Shown here piece after piece: positions 28,943 through 38,430 of a stretch of 64,000 nucleotides of DNA; position 1 is the stretch's first letter; each line of letters begins with the position of its first letter. The DNA comes from Sulfurirhabdus autotrophica. GTDB taxonomy: Bacteria; Pseudomonadota; Gammaproteobacteria; Burkholderiales; SMCO01. Both the position numbers and the translations under genes were made by a program. The notes under the pieces were generated by a model that ran no database searches, was not told where the DNA came from, and saw only the letters and a program-made list of their open reading frames with translations. Location of the stretch: the NCBI RefSeq assembly GCF_004346685.1, contig NZ_SMCO01000001.1, forward strand, positions 434,001 to 498,000. Direction: 5' to 3'.

Positions 28943-30050
28943 AATCAGCTTTTTTAACTGAGCCGGGAATTTTCGGCGTCGTGCACACCACATCCGCATT
29001 TTGCGCGCGATGACGCAAAGCCTGATCCATCAGAACAATAGCGACCATTGCTTCCGATATAGGTGTGGCGCGAATACCCACACAGGGATCGTGCCGCCCT
29101 TCCGTGGATACCATGACCGGATTACCCGCCTTATCTATAGAGCGACGGGGCAAACGGATACTCGAAGTGGGTTTGATCGCGATATGCGCAATGATATCCT
29201 GCCCGGTAGAAATACCCCCCAGAACACCACCAGCATGATTACTCAAGAAACCTTCTGGTGTCAGTTCATCTCCATGTTCAGTGCCTTTTTGATTGACACA
29301 ATCAAATCCGGCACCGATTTCGACCCCTTTGACTGCATTAATACTCATTAACGCATATGCAAGGTCAGCATCCAGCCGGTCATAGACAGGTTCACCCCAG
29401 CCCACGGGAACATTTTCTGCCACTACACTGATTTTAGCCCCTATGGAATCACCGGATTTGCGCAACTGATCCATATAGGTTTCCAGTTGTGGAACAAAGC
29501 TTTCATCCGCCACAAAAAAGGGATTGTCATTGACTTTGTCCCAGCTATTGAAGGGAACAACGATTGGGCCTAACTGTGAAAGATAAGCACGGATCGTGAC
29601 ACCGAACCGTTCATGCAGCCACTTTTTAGCGACGGAACCCGCCGCAACCCGCACTGCAGTTTCACGCGCAGAGGAACGTCCACCACCACGATAGTCGCGG
29701 ATACCGTATTTTTGCCAGTATGTGTAATCGGCATGCCCCGGACGAAACGTTTCAGCAATATTTCCATAATCCTTGCTGCGTTGGTCTTCATTACGTATTA
29801 ATAACGCTATCGGCGCACCGGTAGTTTTGCCTTCAAACACGCCCGACAAGATTTCAACCGTGTCGGATTCCCGTCTTTGGGTCACATGGCGAGAAGTACC
29901 CGGCTTGCGGCGATCCAGATCTAATTGAATATCTTCTTCAGACAAAGCCATTCCTGGAGGACAACCGTCTACAACACAACCAATCGCTGGGCCGTGAGAT
30001 TCACCAAAAGAAGTCACACTAAATAATTTGCCTAGGGTATTTCCCGACAT
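28941..30050 (-). CDS. aroC: chorismate synthase
   Basis: 369-aa FMN-dependent enzyme converting EPSP to chorismate, the branch-point precursor of the tryptophan made by trpFBA in this window. Signatures [18 protein letters not shown] (residues 15-32), [33 protein letters not shown] and C-terminal [24 protein letters not shown] are all present. Usual length. Monocistronic by appearance. Confidence 0.97.
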   Translation of the reverse strand: MSGNTLGKLFSVTSFGESHGPAIGCVVDGCPPGMALSEEDIQLDLDRRKPGTSRHVTQRRESDTVEILSGVFEGKTTGAPIALLIRNEDQRSKDYGNIAETFRPGHADYTYWQKYGIRDYRGGGRSSARETAVRVAAGSVAKKWLHERFGVTIRAYLSQLGPIVVPFNSWDKVNDNPFFVADESFVPQLETYMDQLRKSGDSIGAKISVVAENVPVGWGEPVYDRLDADLAYALMSINAVKGVEIGAGFDCVNQKGTEHGDELTPEGFLSNHAGGVLGGISTGQDIIAHIAIKPTSSIRLPRRSIDKAGNPVMVSTEGRHDPCVGIRATPISEAMVAIVLMDQALRHRAQNADVVCTTPKIPGSVKKAD

Positions 30051-30330
30051 CGCTATTCATCTCGCAATAAATAAAAGTTGATTAGCAGTTTAACATAGGC
30101 AGATTCAATCCAATGAGCGTCTTGGCAGGAAAATTTTGGTCCATTGGATTCGTAATACGCAACAAGGCTTGTGTTTCATATTTTCAATCTCAGTGAAAAC
30201 CATATTAATGGCTGTTGCAGGCAATCCAGATGAACTGCAATCCAAAATCACCTACACCTGATTTACCCAGCCCAAACCTCTGGTTGAGCGTTTGTATGCT
30301 GCATATCGACTAACCACATAATCTCATAGG
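30051..30330. other. 280-base gap between aroC and the M17 peptidase gene
   Basis: No supported gene. On the plus strand an open stretch from about 30208 (MAVAGNPDELQSKITYT) is stopped by TGA and continues in the same frame as FTQPKPLVERLYAAYRLTT before TAA; this might be a decayed short gene or chance. No tRNA-like fold or strong terminator is seen. The aroC promoter should lie at the right side of aroC, within the first 100 bases. Confidence 0.3.
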
Positions 30331-31809
30331 TCATTCTGTTAGCTTCAACATGCGCATTCCCCAAGCCACACCAAACCCGGTAACATCGCTAGCCACCGCT
30401 CCCAACCCGCCATCGCAACGGCTGGCAGACAGATCCATATGTATCCAGGGAGTATCGTCAACAAAACGCTGCAGGAACTTGGCCGCAAGGATATGATCAG
30501 CCTCACCATCCAGAGTGCATTGCTTGATATCTGCCACTTTGCTGTCCAGGGCAACCTCGTAGTCGCTGTCCATCGGGAACGCACAAACCCGTTCACCCGA
30601 TTCGATGCCCGCATCCAGTGCTTTGCTTATTAACGCATCCCGATTACTGAAAACACCACTATATCGATTACCCAGAGCAGTGACGCAACTGCCTGTCAAA
30701 GTTGCAAAATCAATCATGAAATCAGGTTTCTCACTAGAAGCAAGCGTCAGCGTATCTGCCAGCACCATGCGCCCTTCCGCATCGGTATGAATAATTTCAA
30801 TGGTCGTGCCGTTTAACGCTGTTACCACATCATTTTGTTTGTATGCCTTAGGACTGATATGGTTTTGCGCAAGCGCTACCCAGCAATCAATATTAACAGG
30901 CAGTTTTTGACGCGTTGCAGCCAGCAATATTCCCAATGCGACTGCCGAACCATTCATATCCTCATGCATGCCATGCATATACTTGGCAGGTTTCAGATTG
31001 TGCCCGCCCGTATCAAAACAAATGCCCTTACCTACAAGCGCAACTGTCTTTTTTGCATCTTTATGGGTATAACGAACGCGCACAATTGCAGCATCTTCAT
31101 CAGCGCTGCCCTGTGCAACCGCAACAAAAGCACCTGCACTCAGCTTGCGCAGTTTTTTCATATCAAATTCAATTACTTTCCAGCTATTTACTTTTGCAAG
31201 GTGACGAATTCGTTCACGATAAAGTCCCGGCGTCAGTTCGTTTGCAGGTAGCAAAGTCAACTCTCGAGCAAGCAGATTTCCATCCGCCTTTGCCTTCAAA
31301 TCTGCAAATTTCCCGGGATCTTTATAACCAAATAAAGTAATACTCTTCAGGGGTTTTGGAGGCATCTTCTTTTTGCGTACCATCAAACGCGCCCCATTCA
31401 CCCAAGCTGTGTAGAGTCCAACAGATGCTGCATTTCGCCTTTCCTTTTCATTACCATAAACGCTAATAGCCAATTGCTGCGGATGTTCCGTCAACAGCAA
31501 ATCAAGCGCTTTTCGCATAATGGTCAATTGTTCAAACCTGGATTTGCTGATATCAAGCATCACCCATACAGCCATCGCACCATGGTCAAGATCGCAACTG
31601 ATTGGATTTTCGATCAATTCATTCATTTTCATACCGCGACGAGTGACCGCTGCATTCAATTTTTCATGGTAGGGAATTGCGATCCCAGCTAAGCCATTTT
31701 CTCTGACTGGTAAAACAAACAGAATATGCGAATATTCGCCACCATTAATTTCCGACATTACCTTTTGATTTTGTATTAATTTTTCAACCACACGCACCCC
31801 CAAAGACAC
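30331..31809 (-). CDS. M17 leucyl aminopeptidase family protein
   Basis: A two-metal cytosolic aminopeptidase. Metal and catalytic residues are readable: VGKGICFDTGGHNLKP (Lys and Asp ligands), HEDMNGSAVALG (Asp) and IHTDAEGRMVLADTLTLA (Asp, Glu and the catalytic Arg), with TLTGSCVTALG after them. It belongs to the divergent M17 branch (FDTGG...KYMHGMHEDMNG) rather than classical PepA. Start is uncertain: the longest reading begins at a GTG (31809) with poor Shine-Dalgarno; an ATG at 31758 (MSEINGGEYSH) is the main alternative. Divergent from the pdh operon, 192 bases away. Confidence 0.85.
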   Translation of the reverse strand: MSLGVRVVEKLIQNQKVMSEINGGEYSHILFVLPVRENGLAGIAIPYHEKLNAAVTRRGMKMNELIENPISCDLDHGAMAVWVMLDISKSRFEQLTIMRKALDLLLTEHPQQLAISVYGNEKERRNAASVGLYTAWVNGARLMVRKKKMPPKPLKSITLFGYKDPGKFADLKAKADGNLLARELTLLPANELTPGLYRERIRHLAKVNSWKVIEFDMKKLRKLSAGAFVAVAQGSADEDAAIVRVRYTHKDAKKTVALVGKGICFDTGGHNLKPAKYMHGMHEDMNGSAVALGILLAATRQKLPVNIDCWVALAQNHISPKAYKQNDVVTALNGTTIEIIHTDAEGRMVLADTLTLASSEKPDFMIDFATLTGSCVTALGNRYSGVFSNRDALISKALDAGIESGERVCAFPMDSDYEVALDSKVADIKQCTLDGEADHILAAKFLQRFVDDTPWIHMDLSASRCDGGLGAVASDVTGFGVAWGMRMLKLTE

Positions 31810-32001
31810 CCTATGGGCTACAGTAAAAACTTGACCAAAACGGTTAAGTTGGTAATGATAGCAAGTTTATTCAGCTAGCCAACAAGGCAAATTACAAGCA
31901 GGAACAAAGAAGTAGCAAGAATTATCGCTATTTGCCGGGCTTTAAGGCAAGTTACTGAAAGCACAAGCTCGGCGCAAGGATTAATTAATAAGGAATTACC
32001 C

Positions 32002-32961
32002 ATGAAATTGGAAGATAAAAAACGCATCCTGCGCGGAATGGTGCTAGCACGCCGCTTTGAAGAACGCTGTTACCAAGCGTTTATCGAACGCAAAATTGGT
32101 GGTTTCATGCACCTCTATCCTGGTCAGGAAGCATGTGCAACGGCTGTAATGGAAGCAGCTCGCCCAGGAGAAGATTATGTGATCACCGGTTACCGCGATC
32201 ACATCCATGCCATGCTGTGTGGTACTGACCCAAAAGCTGTAATGGCTGAATTGTACGCCAAAGAAACCGGTTGCTCCAAAGGCCGCGGTGGTTCCATGCA
32301 TATTTTCGACGTAGAACACCGTTTCATGGGCGGCTACGCACTGGTTGGCGGTCCGTTTCCACTCGCTGCCGGCATCGCAAAAGGCATTCAATTGAAAGGC
32401 GGCGATGAAATTGCAATTTGCTTCCTGGGTGACGCTGCCAACAACCAGGGCACATTCCATGAAACCATGAACATGGCTAAAGTGTATAACCTGCCTGTCC
32501 TGTTTGTATGCGAAAACAACCAATATGGTATCGGAACAGCAATTCATCGCTCCACAGCCGTTCTTGATCAGTTCAAGCGTGTCTGCGCCTACGACATTGA
32601 AGCTGCGCAGTGCGATGGCCAGGATTTCGACATTGTTTATGAACACGCCAAAAAGGCGGTTGATCATGTACGCAGTAAAAAAGGGCCTTATTTCCTTGAA
32701 CTGATGACCTACCGTTATCGCGGCCACTCCATGTCTGACTCCCGCGGCTACCGTACTCGCGAAGAAGAGGAACTGTGGAAGCAACGCGACCCGATTCTGA
32801 TTCTGCGTGATCGTCTGCTCGATGCAAAAACACTCTCCATGGACGAATACACTACCATGGAAAAAGAAATCGACGCTTACATCGAAAACGAAGTCATCAA
32901 ATTCGCTGAAGAGTCACCGGAACCGGATGTAGCTGACCTCGAAAAATACGTGTTAGCTTAA
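32002..32961 (+). CDS. pdhA: pyruvate dehydrogenase E1 component, alpha subunit
   Basis: 319 aa; with PdhB it forms a heterotetrameric thiamin-diphosphate E1 that decarboxylates pyruvate and acetylates the lipoyl group. The ThDP/Mg motif is GDAANNQGTFHETMNMA (near residues 147-163, GDxAxxxG...N type). Phosphorylation-loop-like segment YRYRGHSMSDSRGYRTREE is also present. Shine-Dalgarno AAGGA precedes the ATG. The E1 alpha/beta type differs from the single-chain AceE usual in many betaproteobacteria. Confidence 0.92.
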   Translation: MKLEDKKRILRGMVLARRFEERCYQAFIERKIGGFMHLYPGQEACATAVMEAARPGEDYVITGYRDHIHAMLCGTDPKAVMAELYAKETGCSKGRGGSMHIFDVEHRFMGGYALVGGPFPLAAGIAKGIQLKGGDEIAICFLGDAANNQGTFHETMNMAKVYNLPVLFVCENNQYGIGTAIHRSTAVLDQFKRVCAYDIEAAQCDGQDFDIVYEHAKKAVDHVRSKKGPYFLELMTYRYRGHSMSDSRGYRTREEEELWKQRDPILILRDRLLDAKTLSMDEYTTMEKEIDAYIENEVIKFAEESPEPDVADLEKYVLA

Positions 32962-32969
32962 ATATATTA

Positions 32970-33076
32970 ACCACAGAGACTAAGAGACAAAGTGAGTTCA
33001 TTGCAAAGCAAGGTTTGACAAACTCAACCCTGTTTAACGATGTACTTCTACAAGTAAGATTGCGTGCCTCTGTGTC
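32970..33076. repeat. intergenic inverted repeat between pdhA and pdhB (CAGAGG-type element)
   Basis: ACCACAGAGAC (32970-32980) and GCCTCTGTGTCT (33065-33076) share a CACAGAG/CTCTGTG core at the borders of the 145-base gap. The bases between them show no coding potential. Same core as the elements near aroC and before nth. Confidence 0.5.
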
Positions 33077-33106
33077 TATGTAGCAAAAGATTGAAAGGAT
33101 AACAAT

Positions 33107-34090
33107 ATGGCAGAAATTATGTACTGGGAAGCGATTCAGCGTGCCCATGATGAAGAAATGGCCCGCGACCCGCTAGTCATCTGTATGGGTGAAGATATCG
33201 GCGTTGCCGGTGGCACGTATAAAGCGACCAAAGGTCTGTTTGAAAAATACGGCCCCCTTCGCGTGATGGACACCCCTATTTCCGAGAACGGTTATACCGG
33301 CCTGGGTATTGGTGCATCGTTCCTGGGTGTGCGCCCCATTATTGAAATCATGTCAGTCAACTTTGCCTGGCTCGCCATGGACCAGATTTTTAACTCGGCA
33401 GCGAAAGTACGCTACATGTCCGGAGGTCAGTTAACTTCGCCAGTGGTAATCCGTTCTCCAGGCGGAACAGCTCATCAGCTAGGTGCCCAACACTCTGCAC
33501 GTATGGAAAAAGTATTTATGGGGATTGCTGGCCTGCGCGTGGTCACGCCTAGCAACCCAAAACAGGCTTATGGTCTGCTTAAATCTGCGGTCCGTTCAGA
33601 TGATCCTGTATTTATCAACGAACATGAGCTGATGTACAACATGAAAGGCGAAGTGCCTGACGAAGAATACTTCATGCCTCTGGAAGGCTCTGAAGTGACT
33701 CGCGCAGGTACGGACGTCACCTTGTTCGGTTATAATATTTCCGTACACTGGTGTATTAAGGCGGCAGAAATTCTGTCCAAGCAGCATGGCATCAACGCGG
33801 AGATCGTAGATCTTTATTCGCTCTCTCCGCTTGACCGTGCCGGCATCAAAAAATCTGTCAGTAAAACGCACCGCGCAATCGTTATAGAAGAAGATGAAGC
33901 ACCGGTTGGTGTTGGTTCTGAAGTCATGGCCATCATTAATGAAGAGTGCTTTTTTGAACTGGATGCCGCACCTGTGCGTGTGCATGCAGTCAACGTGCCG
34001 ATTCCATACAACCACAAGCTTGAAAAAGCAGCGATCCCTGATCATGAAGATGTGGTCAAGGCAGTATTGAAGATGTTTGGCAAAGCGTAA
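33107..34090 (+). CDS. pdhB: pyruvate dehydrogenase E1 component, beta subunit
   Basis: 327 aa transketolase-like subunit that completes the ThDP site of PdhA. Conserved segments: ICMGEDIGVAGGTYKATKGL, VMDTPISENGYTGLGIGASFLG, VVIRSPGGTAHQLGAQHSA and the C-terminal EIVDLYSLSPLDRAGIKKSV. Good Shine-Dalgarno (GAAAGGA, 6 bases before ATG). Lies between pdhA and the E2-E3 fusion, each separated by about 100-145 bases holding inverted repeats. Confidence 0.93.
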   Translation: MAEIMYWEAIQRAHDEEMARDPLVICMGEDIGVAGGTYKATKGLFEKYGPLRVMDTPISENGYTGLGIGASFLGVRPIIEIMSVNFAWLAMDQIFNSAAKVRYMSGGQLTSPVVIRSPGGTAHQLGAQHSARMEKVFMGIAGLRVVTPSNPKQAYGLLKSAVRSDDPVFINEHELMYNMKGEVPDEEYFMPLEGSEVTRAGTDVTLFGYNISVHWCIKAAEILSKQHGINAEIVDLYSLSPLDRAGIKKSVSKTHRAIVIEEDEAPVGVGSEVMAIINEECFFELDAAPVRVHAVNVPIPYNHKLEKAAIPDHEDVVKAVLKMFGKA

Positions 34091-34102
34091 CATATCAACA
34101 TT

Positions 34103-34171
34103 GGACGCAGATGCGCGCTGATTGACCAGGAAACCCCTAGAATCTGCGCACATCTGTGAAAATCCGCGTCC
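34103..34171. repeat. intergenic inverted repeat between pdhB and the E2-E3 gene (GCAGAT-type)
   Basis: GGACGCAGATGCGCGCTGATT on the left and, read in reverse complement, GGACGCGGATTTTCACAGATG with more GCAGAT units on the right. The arms pair imperfectly and could fold in the mRNA between the E1 beta and E2-E3 coding regions. Different sequence family from the CAGAGG elements. Confidence 0.5.
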
Positions 34172-34194
34172 TGTAACACAACTAGGAATTCAGC

Positions 34195-37173
34195 ATGTCT
34201 GCACATTACGTTATCACTATGCCGCAGCTATCCGACACCATGACAGAAGGTGTCGTTGTTACGTGGGAAAAAAATCCCGGAGATAAAGTATCTCGTGGCG
34301 ACATCGTCGCCACCGTTGAAACAGACAAAGCCATCATGGATGTCGAAGTATTTACTGAGGGTTACCTCGTAGGCCCGATGGTCGAAGTTGGCGCAACCGT
34401 ACTAGTGGGTGGCGCGCTTGGCTATATCAGCGACACCCAGGGCGATGTATCCGTTGCGGAAGACGAAGTCGTCACCAACAAGGTATCTGTCGAAATCGTC
34501 CCTCACGATTCAGGCACCCCCATCCTGATGCCTCAGCTTTCAGACACCATGACGGAAGGCACAGTGGTGACATGGGATAAAGCCATTGGAGACAAAGTTT
34601 CCCGTGGTGACATTGTGGCTACGGTTGAAACAGACAAAGCCATCATGGATGTTGAAATTTTTACAGATGGCTTTTTATCCGGTCCGCTAGCAGGGGTTGA
34701 TAGTGTAATTCAAGTGGGTCACCCCATGGCTTTCATCGTCGCTGATCAAGAAAAAGTCAGCACATCAGAAGTCACTATTTCAGCAAATCACCAGGTAGCC
34801 GAAAAATCTGCAAAAACAGAACATGTAGCGGTTTCAAAACCTGTTACTGCACCTCAGTCAGTGGTTCAAACAGATATTTCCCAAATACCGCAAACCAGTG
34901 CAAAACCAGCTGCCCGCCCTGCTAACCGCTATGCCAGCCCTTATGCCCGCAAGATTGCATCTCAGATGGGTGTGGATCTGAATCAGGTTTCTGCAACGGG
35001 CCCTAACGGCGTAATTGTCTCGGCCGATGTAGCCAAATCCCGACCAAGCATGGCCGAAGTTGCCCATCAGTTGCCTCAAGTGCAGGTACCTGGACAAGGC
35101 CGCGCCATGACATCCATGGAAAAAGCTGTCGCCCACTCCATGACTGCCGCACTGACACTTCCTACATTCCATGCAACTTTCAACATCAAACCGGAGAAAT
35201 TGATTGCAGCAGCTAAAGCGCGCAGTATTTCAGTCACGGTAGCCATTGCCAAAGCCTGTTCAGTGGCAATGCAAAAGCATCCCATGCTGAATTGCACCTA
35301 TCAACCTATCGACAAAATCGTTGAAAGAACCAACCACGATTTTGGTTTGGCTGTAGCTGCAGATGGCGGCGGGCTCGTCGTTCCTATCCTGCACAATGTA
35401 GAACAGAAGTCACTTGAGCAATTACAGGCAGAGTGGAGTGATTTGATGCCACGCGCCCGTATGCGCAAACTCGCTCCAGCAGAATATGCGAACCCGACCT
35501 TTACCATTTCCAATATGGGTATGTTTGGTGTAACCCATTTCACAGCCATTCCAACTCCAGGAATTGCTGCAATCATGGCCATTGCAGCAAATGGCCCGGA
35601 AGGCATGCCAGTCACCATCACCGCTGACCACCGCGTAGTGAATGGGGCGCATGTTGCTGCTTATTTAGCTGATCTCAAGAAAATTATTGAAAGCCCTGAA
35701 ACCTGGATGTCCGAAGGTTCACAAGCACCGGCATCTCCAATTCCTGAAGGCAACTGGGATGTACAAGTTGTTGTGATTGGTGGCGGCCCTGGCGGAGAAG
35801 ATTGTGCCCGTGACCTGGTTGAACATGGCGTTAAAGTCGCCATGATCAACAATGCTCCGCTACCTGGTGGTGAATGCCTGTGGCGTGGTTGCATACCGTC
35901 CAAGGCATGGCGTCACGCTGCGGATATCATCCGCAACCGAACTCATGATGCAGCCATTGGTATAACCGGCACAGACAAGCCTAAACTTGCCTGGGATGCA
36001 CTGGAAACCCATCGTAAATCCGTGCTTCAAACCCGCGGTGAAATGGCACTTAAAACCGACATAGGCGTTAAAATTGACGTGAGGGAAGGATTTGCCAGCT
36101 TCGTTGATGATCACACCATTGAAATCAAACCTGCTGAAGGCAAGCCATACAAAATGACGTTTGGTGCCGCAGTTATCGCCACTGGCGCACCTCCATTTGT
36201 GCCCCCTATTCCAGGTGCTAAAGAATGCCTGGCTACAGGTGGTGTCATCACCTCCGACACTGTGTGGAATTTGCCGAAGCCGCCAAAAAAACTGGGGGTA
36301 ATTGGTGGTGGTGCCATTGGTATTGAGATGGCCCAGATTTTCCACGATTTCGGAACAGAAGTGATTCTGCTGGAAGGCAAAGACCGCCCTCTCATGGAAG
36401 TTGAAGAGGAAATTGCCAAACACCTGAATGAAATCCTGAAGCAGGAATTCAAAGTTGAAACTTCTGCCAAAATCATCGACATTTCTGGCAAACCAGGCAA
36501 AATGGCTTTGAAATACACCAATGCAGAAGGTACAGAAGAAACCTTTGCTTGTGATTACGTGTTGATGGCAACCGGCAAACGGCCGGACACCGCTGCACTC
36601 AATCTGGAGAAAGCCGGCGTGGTTCTGGATGGTGCCGCAATCAAAGCAGACACCCAGTGCCGCACCAATGTACCGCACATCTATGGCGTAGGCGATGTTA
36701 TCGGTGGTTATATGCTGGCTCATACTGCTGCTACTCAAGGCCGCGTCGCTGCAGCCAACCTGACAGGCGAAACACTCAAATATAATCAGGATCTGGATTG
36801 CGGTGTTATTTTCAGCCGTCCAGAAGCTGGTTTTGTCGGGTTATCTGTTGCACAAGCGAAAGCCAAAGGCATAGACGCTGTTGAAGCAAAAATGCCTATG
36901 AGCATTGACGCTAAAGCCATGATCAGCCTGGAAACTCAAGGCATGATCAAGCTTGTAGCTGATAAAGCCACACAAAAAATCATCGGCGTACATTTCCTGG
37001 CTGACCATACCGATACTTTGATTGGCGAGGCCGTTATGATGGTATCTGCCGGCATAACGCTGACACAGGCTGCACAAGCGATTCATCCACACCCAACCCA
37101 GACTGAATTATTTGGGGAATTGGCTAGAAGATTGCAGGCACGGCTACGGAGAACATCTAAAGCCAAAGCCTAA
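34195..37173 (+). CDS. fused dihydrolipoamide acetyltransferase (E2) and dihydrolipoyl dehydrogenase (E3)
   Basis: A 992-aa single polypeptide that joins the last two activities of the pyruvate dehydrogenase complex. Order: lipoyl domain 1 (lipoyl Lys45 in ETDKAIMDVE), lipoyl domain 2 (Lys148, nearly identical motif), Pro/Ala-rich linker, peripheral subunit-binding domain (residues about 245-280, RYASPYARKIASQMGVDLNQ), E2 acetyltransferase core (about 300-505), then E3 (about 521-992) with FAD motif VIGGGPGGEDCARD, redox pair Cys561/Cys566 in GGECLWRGCIPSK, NAD motif GVIGGGAIGIEMAQ and the C-terminal catalytic HPHPTQTE. The E2 motif is DHRVVNGA, with Asn483 where DHRxxDG has Asp. The reading frame is continuous through the junction. 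Clear Shine-Dalgarno AGGAATTC. E1 subunits are just upstream. Confidence 0.92.
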   Translation: MSAHYVITMPQLSDTMTEGVVVTWEKNPGDKVSRGDIVATVETDKAIMDVEVFTEGYLVGPMVEVGATVLVGGALGYISDTQGDVSVAEDEVVTNKVSVEIVPHDSGTPILMPQLSDTMTEGTVVTWDKAIGDKVSRGDIVATVETDKAIMDVEIFTDGFLSGPLAGVDSVIQVGHPMAFIVADQEKVSTSEVTISANHQVAEKSAKTEHVAVSKPVTAPQSVVQTDISQIPQTSAKPAARPANRYASPYARKIASQMGVDLNQVSATGPNGVIVSADVAKSRPSMAEVAHQLPQVQVPGQGRAMTSMEKAVAHSMTAALTLPTFHATFNIKPEKLIAAAKARSISVTVAIAKACSVAMQKHPMLNCTYQPIDKIVERTNHDFGLAVAADGGGLVVPILHNVEQKSLEQLQAEWSDLMPRARMRKLAPAEYANPTFTISNMGMFGVTHFTAIPTPGIAAIMAIAANGPEGMPVTITADHRVVNGAHVAAYLADLKKIIESPETWMSEGSQAPASPIPEGNWDVQVVVIGGGPGGEDCARDLVEHGVKVAMINNAPLPGGECLWRGCIPSKAWRHAADIIRNRTHDAAIGITGTDKPKLAWDALETHRKSVLQTRGEMALKTDIGVKIDVREGFASFVDDHTIEIKPAEGKPYKMTFGAAVIATGAPPFVPPIPGAKECLATGGVITSDTVWNLPKPPKKLGVIGGGAIGIEMAQIFHDFGTEVILLEGKDRPLMEVEEEIAKHLNEILKQEFKVETSAKIIDISGKPGKMALKYTNAEGTEETFACDYVLMATGKRPDTAALNLEKAGVVLDGAAIKADTQCRTNVPHIYGVGDVIGGYMLAHTAATQGRVAAANLTGETLKYNQDLDCGVIFSRPEAGFVGLSVAQAKAKGIDAVEAKMPMSIDAKAMISLETQGMIKLVADKATQKIIGVHFLADHTDTLIGEAVMMVSAGITLTQAAQAIHPHPTQTELFGELARRLQARLRRTSKAKA

Positions 37174-37181
37174 GCAACTAA

Positions 37182-37236
37182 AATGACATGGAACAAACCT
37201 AATATGAAGATAAGTTCTGGTTTATTCCATGTCATT
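37182..37236. repeat. long inverted repeat after the E2-E3 gene (possible terminator)
   Basis: AATGACATGGAACAAACC (37182-37199) and GGTTTATTCCATGTCATT (37219-37236) pair over 18 positions with one mismatch, 19-nt loop. A short T run (TTTTT, about 37243-37247) lies a few bases beyond, so it may terminate the pdh operon. It also occupies the space where a longer reading of pyrD would begin. Confidence 0.6.
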
Positions 37237-37285
37237 GCGGTGCTTTTTACCCCCCAACTTTCATATTTCCGGCAATAATTGCGCC

Positions 37286-38299
37286 ATGCTTTATTCCATA
37301 CTGCGCCCTCTCCTTTTCAAGCTAGATCCGGAATCAGCCCATCATTTCACACTGGATGCCCTGGAAAAAGCACATAAGCTTGGCCTATTACGGCTAATCA
37401 AACCCGGACATAAATGTTTGCCTCGCAGCGTCATGGGGCTCTCTTTTCCGAACCCAGTTGGATTAGCTGCTGGGCTAGACAAAAATGGCGATTACATCGA
37501 TGCACTGAGTGATTTAGGATTCGGCTTTATTGAAATCGGGACTGTGACACCACGTCCACAGCCAGGCAACCCTAAACCCCGATTATTTCGCATCCCAGAA
37601 GCCAATGCCATTATCAACCGCATGGGTTTTAACAACAATGGCGTTGACAGTCTGATCGCCAATGTTGAAAAAGCGCGATACTCTGGTATTTTGGGTATCA
37701 ACATCGGCAAAAACTTCGATACACCTATTGAAAAAGCTGCTGACGATTACCTGATAGGTCTCCGCAAGGTTTACCCTTACGCCAGCTACATTACAGTGAA
37801 CATTTCATCCCCTAACACCAAGAACCTGCGCCAATTGCAGCAAGCTGACGAATTAGGTGCCCTGCTTGACCAATTAAAAACAGCGCAAGACAAACTTGCC
37901 AGCGACCATGGTAAATATGTGCCAATTGCACTTAAAATTGCACCAGACTTGGAAACCGAACAAATCATTGAAATTGCAGAATTGCTTCTGCAATATAAAA
38001 TCGACGGCGTCATTGCTACCAACACCACCCTTTCACGGGAAGGGGTGGAAAGTTTGAATCAAGGCAATGAAACTGGTGGACTCAGCGGTGCACCTGTACG
38101 CATCAAATCAACAGCAGTGATTAAACAACTCAGTTTGGCGTTGCAAAAGAAAATCCCCATCATTGGAGTCGGTGGCATTTTGAACGGATTGGATGCGGAA
38201 GAAAAATTTAAAGCAGGTGCAGACTTGGTCCAGATATACAGTGGTCTTATATATCGTGGCCCGGAACTCATTAAAGAAATTCTCCAAACGATACGTTAA
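37286..38299 (+). CDS. pyrD: dihydroorotate dehydrogenase (quinone), class 2
   Basis: 337 aa from the ATG at 37286 ([20 protein letters not shown]), the normal class 2 N terminus with membrane-associating helices; an in-frame ATG 19 codons upstream lies inside an inverted repeat and is rejected. Oxidises dihydroorotate at the inner membrane using quinone. FMN/substrate signatures: [44 protein letters not shown] (catalytic Ser) and [21 protein letters not shown]. Confidence 0.95.
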   Translation: MLYSILRPLLFKLDPESAHHFTLDALEKAHKLGLLRLIKPGHKCLPRSVMGLSFPNPVGLAAGLDKNGDYIDALSDLGFGFIEIGTVTPRPQPGNPKPRLFRIPEANAIINRMGFNNNGVDSLIANVEKARYSGILGINIGKNFDTPIEKAADDYLIGLRKVYPYASYITVNISSPNTKNLRQLQQADELGALLDQLKTAQDKLASDHGKYVPIALKIAPDLETEQIIEIAELLLQYKIDGVIATNTTLSREGVESLNQGNETGGLSGAPVRIKSTAVIKQLSLALQKKIPIIGVGGILNGLDAEEKFKAGADLVQIYSGLIYRGPELIKEILQTIR

Positions 38300-38430
38300 T
38301 CGGTGACAAAACAATGCCCTATTTTCCCAGTATCAATTTTATTGCCACACCAAAAAAAACCGGAAATTTTGCATTAGAACGCCTAGAATACACACGACTA
38401 GTCCTGAAAAAATCAAAAATGTGAGGATGC

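Noticed and set aside
32044-32784. 246-codon open frame on the minus strand
   Set aside because: Entirely antisense to pdhA, which has full family motifs and a Shine-Dalgarno; the minus translation has no recognisable domain.
33596-34153. 185-codon open frame on the minus strand
   Set aside because: Antisense to pdhB and its downstream repeat; no start signal or domain.
35860-36738. 292-codon open frame on the minus strand
   Set aside because: Antisense to the E3 part of the E2-E3 fusion; an artefact of its codon use (Cys/Phe-rich translation without motifs).
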